DNA of 10,950 nucleotides from Pirellulaceae bacterium. GTDB lineage: Bacteria > Planctomycetota > Planctomycetia > Pirellulales > Pirellulaceae. Shown piece after piece: positions 5,386 through 10,950 of this stretch. Position 1 is the stretch's first letter. Every line of letters begins with the position of its first letter. The stretch is taken from the NCBI GenBank assembly GCA_020846515.1, contig JADLDX010000997.1:1-10950 (forward strand). The letters are read 5' to 3'. The notes beneath the pieces are model-generated. The model made no database searches and had not been told where the DNA came from. It was given only the letters and a program-made list of their open reading frames with translations. The translations under genes were made by a program, and so were the position numbers.

Positions 5386-6987
5386 ATGAGCGAACTTTAC
5401 CACGAATGTGGTGTCGCGGCGATCTATCATCTTCCCGGTTCGCAAACGAGCCCTTTGGCTCCTGAAGAGGGGGCTGAAGAGACTTCTCGCTTGCTACCAC
5501 GCATGTTGCAGGATATTCAGAATCGCGGTCAGTTGGCTGCAGGCATGACCACCTACAACGCGGACCGCCCGCAGTTGCTCTCGACGTTGAAGGATATCGG
5601 TACAGTCGCCGAGGTCTTTCGACTCTCCCATCGTGGCAAGTGCGAATCGATTATGCGCGATTACGCCGGTCGCGCCGCCATCGGGCATGTGCGTTACGCC
5701 ACCTGTGGCAAGGATGATCGCAATTACGCTCAGCCCTTCGAACGCGAGCACATTCATAAACACAAATGGTTTAGCTTCTGTTTCAATGGGCAGTTAGCCA
5801 ATTACGCGCAGCTGCGCGCCAAACTGCTGCGCGAAGGTGAACACCATTTAGCTCGTGACACTGATACCGAAATCATCATGCACGAGCTCGGTCGCGAGCT
5901 GTCCACGGTGGGCTCGGCTGATCGTCCGCTGCCTGATGTGTTCGCCAAGGTGAGTGCACTGTTTGATGGCGCTTACAGTCTGGCCTTGCTTAATGCACGC
6001 GGTGAAATGCTGGTGGCTCGCGATCCGATGGGCATCAAACCGATGTGTTACGCGATCGAAGGGCCTTTGTTTGCCGCGGCCAGCGAAAGTGTGGCCCTGC
6101 TGAATCTTGGTTTCTCACCCAGCAATATTCACTCCTTGGCACCGGGGCACTGCATCCTGGTGACCCCGGAAGGCATGCAGATCTCGCAGTTCGCGCAGAG
6201 TCCTCGCAGAGCTCATTGCTTTTTCGAGTGGATCTATTTCGCCAATGTGGCCAGCACGTTGGATGAGCGCAGCGTTTACCTGTCGCGCACACGGCTGGGC
6301 GAAGAACTGGCGCGAATGGAGATGGCCGAAAATCGCGTGGTTCGCGATAAAGATACCATTGTGGTACCGGTGCCTGACACGAGCAAGGCGGCGGCCGACG
6401 CGATGGCGTTCGAGCTGGGCATTCCCAGCCGCGAAGGTCTGATTCGCAATCGCTATAGTGGGCGAACTTTTATCGAAGGTGGCCGCGCTCGACGCATGAA
6501 AGCCGCTAGCAAGTACACGCCACTGCGTGAAGTTCTCGAAGGCAAACGCGTGTTTTTGGTAGAAGACTCCATCGTGCGATCCACGACGATGAAAGTGCTG
6601 CTCGATCGCATCCGCGAACAAGGCGGTGCCAAAGAGATACATGTCCGCGTGGCTTGTCCACCGATCATCTCGCCATGTTTTTATGGCATCGATATGTCGA
6701 CGATCGATGAACTGTTTGCCCCCAAGTTCCTGGCTGGTGGACCCTTGACCGAAGAGGTTCAGGATCGCATGGCCAAAGTTCTTGGCTGTGATTCTCTTCG
6801 ATACTTGCCCGTCAGCGCGATTGCGCGAGCTATCGAACTACCACACACTGATCTCTGCCAGGCATGTATCACGGGCGAGTACCCGACCGATCACGGTCAA
6901 GCTCTGTACAACATCGCCGTCAGCAACATCGGCAAGACCACCATCGCCGACAGTCGCACCTATGAACAAGCCGCCGTTACTACTTGA
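5386..6987 (+). CDS. purF: Amidophosphoribosyltransferase (glutamine PRPP amidotransferase), 4Fe-4S type
   Basis: PurF transfers glutamine-derived ammonia to PRPP to give 5-phosphoribosylamine, the first committed step of purine synthesis. The 533-residue protein has an N-terminal Ntn glutaminase domain. Its predicted nucleophile is C8 in [10 protein letters not shown] after a seven-residue propeptide that would be removed. It continues with [10 protein letters not shown] (45-54), GHVRYATCG (100-108), FNGQLANY (133-140) and DTDTE (158-162). The C-terminal PRTase domain has NRYSGRTFI (355-363) and the PRPP loop [12 protein letters not shown] (390-401, usually vDDSIVRGTT). Cysteines C278 ([10 protein letters not shown]), C431 (SPCFYGID), C491 and C494 ([12 protein letters not shown]) match the four iron-sulfur ligands of the Bacillus subtilis enzyme. 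It is longer than typical PurF (about 470-505), with about 15 extra residues after the nucleophile strand and a short C-terminal extension. The motif changes make a PurF-like paralog possible, but full-length function looks intact. Confidence 0.92.
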   Translation: MSELYHECGVAAIYHLPGSQTSPLAPEEGAEETSRLLPRMLQDIQNRGQLAAGMTTYNADRPQLLSTLKDIGTVAEVFRLSHRGKCESIMRDYAGRAAIGHVRYATCGKDDRNYAQPFEREHIHKHKWFSFCFNGQLANYAQLRAKLLREGEHHLARDTDTEIIMHELGRELSTVGSADRPLPDVFAKVSALFDGAYSLALLNARGEMLVARDPMGIKPMCYAIEGPLFAAASESVALLNLGFSPSNIHSLAPGHCILVTPEGMQISQFAQSPRRAHCFFEWIYFANVASTLDERSVYLSRTRLGEELARMEMAENRVVRDKDTIVVPVPDTSKAAADAMAFELGIPSREGLIRNRYSGRTFIEGGRARRMKAASKYTPLREVLEGKRVFLVEDSIVRSTTMKVLLDRIREQGGAKEIHVRVACPPIISPCFYGIDMSTIDELFAPKFLAGGPLTEEVQDRMAKVLGCDSLRYLPVSAIARAIELPHTDLCQACITGEYPTDHGQALYNIAVSNIGKTTIADSRTYEQAAVTT

Positions 6988-7016
6988 ATCGGCGGGCGTT
7001 CGCGTGTCACAAATGA

Positions 7017-7042
7017 AGTGCGGCAACGTGAGTTGCCGCATT
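7017..7042 (+). terminator. Stem-loop downstream of purF, possible terminator
   Basis: The perfect 9-bp stem tgcggcaac (7019-7027) / gttgccgca (7032-7040) closes a gtga tetraloop. It can be extended by a G-U and an A-U pair. It starts about 30 bases after the purF stop. Only a weak T-containing stretch (ttaggttt) follows, so intrinsic termination is plausible but not certain. It could also serve the convergent gene on the other strand. Confidence 0.55.
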
Positions 7043-7069
7043 AGGTTTGACGTTGATCAATTAAGAGTT

Positions 7070-7092
7070 GACGAGTCGCGGAGCGATTCGTC
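7070..7092 (+). repeat. Second locus of the 23-bp palindromic repeat
   Basis: These 23 bases are identical, in inverted orientation, to 3755-3777. The core is gagtcgcggagcgattc (7073-7089), flanked by gac and gtc, so the whole unit is a near-perfect palindrome with a short gga centre. It lies between purF and the convergent surface-protein gene, 10 bp beyond the latter's stop. Both loci are thus between 3' ends of convergent genes, as REP-like elements often are. Confidence 0.85.
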
Positions 7093-7101
7093 TACATGAG
7101 C

Positions 7102-10100
7102 CTACCGCGTGTTCGCGTCGGTCGATGACATGAACAGACGCTTGCTGAAGCGACGCACTTCGCCGAAGTTGTTGGTGGTTGAATCAGCACCGGCTAACGG
7201 TACCGAGTTGATCGTGTTGCTGTTGGTTGTGTTCGGCGCGGTACCGCCGGTGGTACCCACGGTTTCTTGACCGTCGCCCAGTCCTTCAGGCTGCGTTTGC
7301 GATACATTGTAGGTACCGGGTTGTAAGTTGCTGAAGGTATACAGACCGGTGGCGTCCGTGGTCGTTTGCAGCGAAACGGCTTGCCCATTGGCCGTGCCAG
7401 TCAGGAACATCAATACGCCGGCCAAGCCTGGTTCGTTTGTGTCTTTGACACCATTGCGATTCAAGTCGACATAAGCGAATCCACTGATCGACTTGACTGT
7501 GGTTACAGTCGTTGAATCGCTGGCCGAGTTATTGGTGGTCGTCGTTTCACCGGTAGCACTGACGGTGACCGTGTTGCTGATAGCCGTGTTATTGGGTACG
7601 TCATTGCGTACGGTGGCGGTAATGGTAATGGTGGCCGTGGCACCACTGGCTAGCGAGGCTATCGTTCCCGACACCGTTCCATTGTTATTGGTGAATGTAC
7701 CGCTGGAACTGGTGGCTGAAACGAAGGTCAATTGTGTGGTGGGTAACGTATCGGTTACCTGCACGTTCGTCGCTGGTGATGGGCCTGAATTGGTGACCAC
7801 AATCGTGTAAACCAGATTCTGGCCTAGCTGAGCCGTGGTTGAGCCGTCTGTTTTGGTAACAGTTAAGTCAAAGTTGGGATTGATGGTCGTCGTAACTGTG
7901 GATGTTACGCCGGTGGTATTATCCGGACCGGACAGTGTAGCCGTGTTGGACAGTGTGCCGCTGGCCGTGGCTGCCGCCGTGACGTTCAGCGTAATGGAGG
8001 CGTGATTGGTCGTGGCACTACCACCGGCCAACAGAGTACCCAAATTGGCTTCCAGTCGATTGGTCGTGCTATTGAACGTTACGGCGCCCGTGGTCGATGT
8101 ACCGTTGACAGTAAACGTACCGCTGTTGAACGTCACGCCGGCTGGCAATGGGTCGGAGAACAGTACGGTCGGCGCATCGGCCGTCCCGCTATTGAAGGCC
8201 ACCACCGTATACACGAAGTTCGTGTTGGCTAGCACAGGGGTGGTAGGACCTGTCTTGGTAACGTTGTAGGTTACCGCCCGCGTCAACGTGTTGGTATCCG
8301 TGGCGCTATTGGGGCGTACACCGGTTTCTTGCGTGGTGATGTTAGCAGCTGTTACAGTGGCTGTATTGCTGATCGTCGTGCCAGTGGCATTAGCCAAGGG
8401 GCGAACTGTCAAAAGGATCGTACGGGTTTCGCCAGACGCTAGTGAAGCAATGGAGGCTGAGTATTGTTGACCGGTAGCGGTGCCGATGTTGGTACCGTTG
8501 CTGGTGGCACTGATAAATTGCAGTCCTGCAGGCAATGTATCGCTGATTACCACGTTGGACGCTGCGTTGGGGCCGGCATTGTTGACCGTAATTGTATAGA
8601 CGTAGTTGGCACCGCCAGCGGCGACTGTGGTTTGCGAGTCGTCCTTGGTGATCAACAAGTCGTAGCGTGGCTCAATATTGACGGTCACACTGGCACTGTT
8701 GTTCGTGGAAACCGTATCTGTAAAGCCGGTCAATCGATCGACTGCGATGGTCGCGGTGTTGGTGACGTTGTTGGCTGGCGTGAACGTACCAGCTACATCC
8801 ACAATAATGCTAACTGTGGAAGATTGGCCGTTAGCCAGGTTGCCCACAGTCCACAGTAAATCGCGCGTGGCGTTTGGACTGCTGGTCACACTGCCGGGAT
8901 TACCTGCTGTGGCCAGGGTAAAGCCAGTTGGCAAATCGTCATCGACTTCCACGCCGGTAACATCCAGTGGACCATTGTTGGTGACCGTCAATGTATACGT
9001 GACCCTACCACCGACACCCGCTGCGGGAGCGGTAACCGTTTTGGTGATCCCGAGATCGACGTTGCGAACGATGGTATTCGTATCGCTCGCAGTTATCGCC
9101 GCTGAGTCATCGGAATCGGCGGTGGCCGTGTTAACGATTGTCGTGCCTGCAATTGTGCTGGCAACAGCTACGTTAACACCCACGGTCATCGTGGCACCGA
9201 CGGCTAGAGAGGCCACGCCGGCGCTGATCTGATCCAAGCTACCGACTACCGTACGGACCGGCGAGCCGTCGCTGCCGGCAGTAAAGCTCACGAAGGTATA
9301 CCCTGCCGGTAACACATCGACTAACGTAACATTGTTGGCTGTCGACAGACCGGTATTGGTAACGGTCAAGGTGTACGCAAAGGTATCACCGGGACTGACC
9401 GTCGTCCTGGTTCCGTCACTCTTGGTGATGGTCAGTACGGCGTTGCGCGTGATAATCGTGTCGGCATCGTCGGTATTGTCGGCTGGCGTTAGCTCAGTTC
9501 CATCGCTGGTTACCGTCGCCACGTTGTTCAGGGTACCGGCGACCAGGGCTGGGTCCGTGGTGACGACGACCGTGAACTGTTGATTGGCACCGGCGGCCAA
9601 AGTTGGAATGGTGGCCAAGAGTTCCGCGGCCGGGTTGGCCTGCACGGTCCAAGCCGTCGATGAGGTGCTGCCATTGGTGCCGTTTGGAACAAACGTGACA
9701 CCGGTTGGTAGGTCGTCGGTCAGTTCGATGTTGGTCGCGGCAATGGGCGAATTGTTCGTGACTGTAATGGTATACGTAACATTTCCACCGGCATCAATCG
9801 AAGCGGTACCCGATTTGACAACGGCCAAGTCGATGGCTGGCGTAAAGCCGAAGTCCAGTGACAGGTTGGAATTGGTATTGGTGTCCCCATCGTTGGTCGG
9901 TTCACCACCAGCAACCAGGGTAATAGCGCCGGTAGCCACGACCGCGCCTACCAAGGCACCATTGTCATCACTGTTGACATCGTCATCCGGATCATTGGGG
10001 GTGCCGGTACTGGTCACATGTCCAAAAAGAGGTGCGGCCGCTAAGAACTGCGATGCGGGCACAACCGCGATATAGTTACCAGGCAATAAGTCTTCGAACA

Positions 10101-10950
10101 GATAGTTACCCGTAGCATCGGTTGTATCTGTGCCTACCAAGGTGTCCACGCCGTCATCATAGGCATTGTTGCTGTTGGTATCGGTATACAACTGGACTGT
10201 CACACCGTTGATACCCGTTTCAGTTCCATCAAGTGTGCCGCTATTGTTGGTATCCAGGAATCCCAAATTACCAACTGACATCGGGTTCAAGTTAGCGGCA
10301 TTGGATGTCACGACGCTTCGCTGAACGGTTTCGATCAAGTCCATTTGGCCATCGGACGCGGCGACATTCAATTCAAATTGCAGCGCGTTGATAGTATTAA
10401 ACGTTGCCCCAGCACCGCCACCGACAGTGAAGTCCGCGAAGGCTGCGGTGATCGTACCGGTAGCCGCACCGCCTGTGTTATCAATGGGCAAGGTCAGCGT
10501 GGAGAAGTCTGTGGCGCTGGTGTATGCACGGATCGTGATGCTTCCGCCGGCCTGGTCTGCACCTACGGTCAATCGAATGGCTACGTCATCGCCGCCGTTG
10601 GTTAAATCGAGATTTCCCAAGCCTGTGCCATCGACAACTGCTGCGTCGGCTTCTGCCAAGCCGTCGTAGGTGATGTAACGCACACCGGCACCGGTGGCTG
10701 AAGTGTTAAACTCCAGAATATTGGGAGTGGCTGCGTTGGCAACCAAGTCAATCGATGCGCCGGATGCCAATTCGACGAACATTTCGCGCTGACCGCCCAA
10801 GGCCTCGGCGGCTGGTACCGCATCTGTGGAGGGCACGCCGACGACGTTCCCCGTCACCGATTGATTGGTCGTAAAGGAATCAATGATCGTTGCCCCAGAT
10901 ACACCCGAGGCGAAACCAGTTGGCAAGGCATTGGGAATACCATCGTCTAC
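7102..10950 (-). CDS. Large repeat-rich surface/extracellular protein: SdrD B-like and DUF11 domains (N-terminus outside window)
   Basis: The frame is open to the right edge (VDDGIPNA precedes a TTG at 10926), so only the C-terminal 1282 residues are seen. In visible numbering, about 20-213 is a Gly/Ala/Thr-rich beta domain I cannot name. About 225-370 is an SdrD B-like domain with calcium-type Asp/Asn loops (DTNNSGTLDGTE, DTNSNNAYDDG). About 373-1154 holds six DUF11 repeats. About 1155-1265 is a second SdrD B-like domain (DLNRNGVKDTNEPG). The last 17 residues are a basic tail with SKRLFMSS. There is no cysteine, few lysines and much Thr/Asn/Val, typical of secreted adhesive proteins. DUF11 and SdrD B domains are Ig-like folds found in cell-surface proteins; this one probably acts outside the cell or in the envelope. 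No membrane anchor, LPXTG or dockerin is visible. A signal peptide cannot be assessed. The partner or ligand is unknown. Confidence 0.93.
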   Translation of the reverse strand, partial: VDDGIPNALPTGFASGVSGATIIDSFTTNQSVTGNVVGVPSTDAVPAAEALGGQREMFVELASGASIDLVANAATPNILEFNTSATGAGVRYITYDGLAEADAAVVDGTGLGNLDLTNGGDDVAIRLTVGADQAGGSITIRAYTSATDFSTLTLPIDNTGGAATGTITAAFADFTVGGGAGATFNTINALQFELNVAASDGQMDLIETVQRSVVTSNAANLNPMSVGNLGFLDTNNSGTLDGTETGINGVTVQLYTDTNSNNAYDDGVDTLVGTDTTDATGNYLFEDLLPGNYIAVVPASQFLAAAPLFGHVTSTGTPNDPDDDVNSDDNGALVGAVVATGAITLVAGGEPTNDGDTNTNSNLSLDFGFTPAIDLAVVKSGTASIDAGGNVTYTITVTNNSPIAATNIELTDDLPTGVTFVPNGTNGSTSSTAWTVQANPAAELLATIPTLAAGANQQFTVVVTTDPALVAGTLNNVATVTSDGTELTPADNTDDADTIITRNAVLTITKSDGTRTTVSPGDTFAYTLTVTNTGLSTANNVTLVDVLPAGYTFVSFTAGSDGSPVRTVVGSLDQISAGVASLAVGATMTVGVNVAVASTIAGTTIVNTATADSDDSAAITASDTNTIVRNVDLGITKTVTAPAAGVGGRVTYTLTVTNNGPLDVTGVEVDDDLPTGFTLATAGNPGSVTSSPNATRDLLWTVGNLANGQSSTVSIIVDVAGTFTPANNVTNTATIAVDRLTGFTDTVSTNNSASVTVNIEPRYDLLITKDDSQTTVAAGGANYVYTITVNNAGPNAASNVVISDTLPAGLQFISATSNGTNIGTATGQQYSASIASLASGETRTILLTVRPLANATGTTISNTATVTAANITTQETGVRPNSATDTNTLTRAVTYNVTKTGPTTPVLANTNFVYTVVAFNSGTADAPTVLFSDPLPAGVTFNSGTFTVNGTSTTGAVTFNSTTNRLEANLGTLLAGGSATTNHASITLNVTAAATASGTLSNTATLSGPDNTTGVTSTVTTTINPNFDLTVTKTDGSTTAQLGQNLVYTIVVTNSGPSPATNVQVTDTLPTTQLTFVSATSSSGTFTNNNGTVSGTIASLASGATATITITATVRNDVPNNTAISNTVTVSATGETTTTNNSASDSTTVTTVKSISGFAYVDLNRNGVKDTNEPGLAGVLMFLTGTANGQAVSLQTTTDATGLYTFSNLQPGTYNVSQTQPEGLGDGQETVGTTGGTAPNTTNSNTINSVPLAGADSTTNNFGEVRRFSKRLFMSSTDANTR
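7489..9834 (-). repeat. Array of six DUF11 repeats encoded within the surface protein
   Basis: Six consecutive units of about 125-133 residues each follow the same plan: a dLxitKt strand, Y(T/V)(I/L)xVxNxGP, NVxxxDxLPaG, sLasGxtxt, then NTAtv with an Asn/Asp/Thr-rich end. Approximate base ranges, in coding order, are 9834-9442, 9438-9061, 9060-8668, 8664-8275, 8274-7876 and 7872-7489. The units differ clearly from each other at the residue level (for example ITKTVTAPAAGVGG versus VTKTGPTTPVLAN), so they look like old duplications. The first SdrD B-like domain is encoded at about 9841-10278 and the second at about 7156-7488. Confidence 0.88.

Noticed and set aside
5097..5465. Plus-strand open frame of 122 codons upstream of purF
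   Set aside because: It overlaps the purF 5' end in another frame, its Arg/Ser-rich composition is not protein-like, and no ribosome-binding site or family pattern is visible.
8678..9232. Long open frame (184 codons) on the plus strand opposite the surface protein gene, together with others at 7493-7810 and 9584-10075
   Set aside because: These are antisense shadows: the Val/Thr/Ala-rich repeats of the real gene read as Val/Leu/Ala-rich hydrophobic strings on the opposite strand. The DUF11 motifs on the minus strand are clear.
7489..9834. Recent tandem duplication or recombination hot spot in the DUF11 array
   Set aside because: The units are divergent in both residues and bases, and I see no long identical DNA blocks, so there is no sign of recent duplication.

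Overview
The window reads like a chromosomal segment of a planctomycete, probably of the Pirellulaceae type. The strongest pointer is the large exported-looking protein at the right edge. It combines SdrD B-like domains with a run of DUF11 repeats and ends in a short Ser-Lys-Arg-rich tail, a combination I associate with planctomycete surface proteins. Mixed gene orientation, alternative GTG starts, weak ribosome-binding sites and moderate GC content are consistent with this. The assignment is an inference from gene content, not from a marker gene.

Left part (1-2601): the 3' part of a conserved protein of unknown function enters from the left edge. Its C-terminal half looks like a heparinase II/III-type beta-sandwich. 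It overlaps by four bases (ATGA) with a YggS/PLPBP-family PLP-binding protein gene. A DUF167/YggU-family gene lies convergently, 25 bp downstream. YggS and YggU are frequent neighbours in other bacteria, although here they face each other.

Middle part (2602-5010): a divergent 180-bp region carrying a perfect 14-bp tandem repeat leads to a DHDPS-superfamily gene. Its sequence fits the 1-pyrroline-4-hydroxy-2-carboxylate deaminase branch (hydroxyproline breakdown) better than true DapA. It converges on proB (glutamate 5-kinase with a PUA domain), the first step of proline synthesis. Between the two 3' ends lies a large palindrome made of two inverted copies of a short repeat, and a further copy follows purF.

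Right part (5011-10950): a 375-bp gene-free divergent region with some local hairpins precedes purF (amidophosphoribosyltransferase, the first committed step of purine synthesis). All four Cys ligands expected for a Bacillus-type 4Fe-4S enzyme are present. A stem-loop and a copy of the 23-bp repeat separate purF from the convergent giant surface protein gene. That gene is open to the right edge, so its N-terminus and any signal peptide lie outside the window.

Most of the window is ordinary housekeeping. I found no CRISPR array, tRNA, rRNA, transposase or phage gene. The points most worth a second look are the dispersed palindromic repeat, the purF leader, the hydroxyproline-type deaminase beside proB, and the repeat protein with its C-terminal tail.
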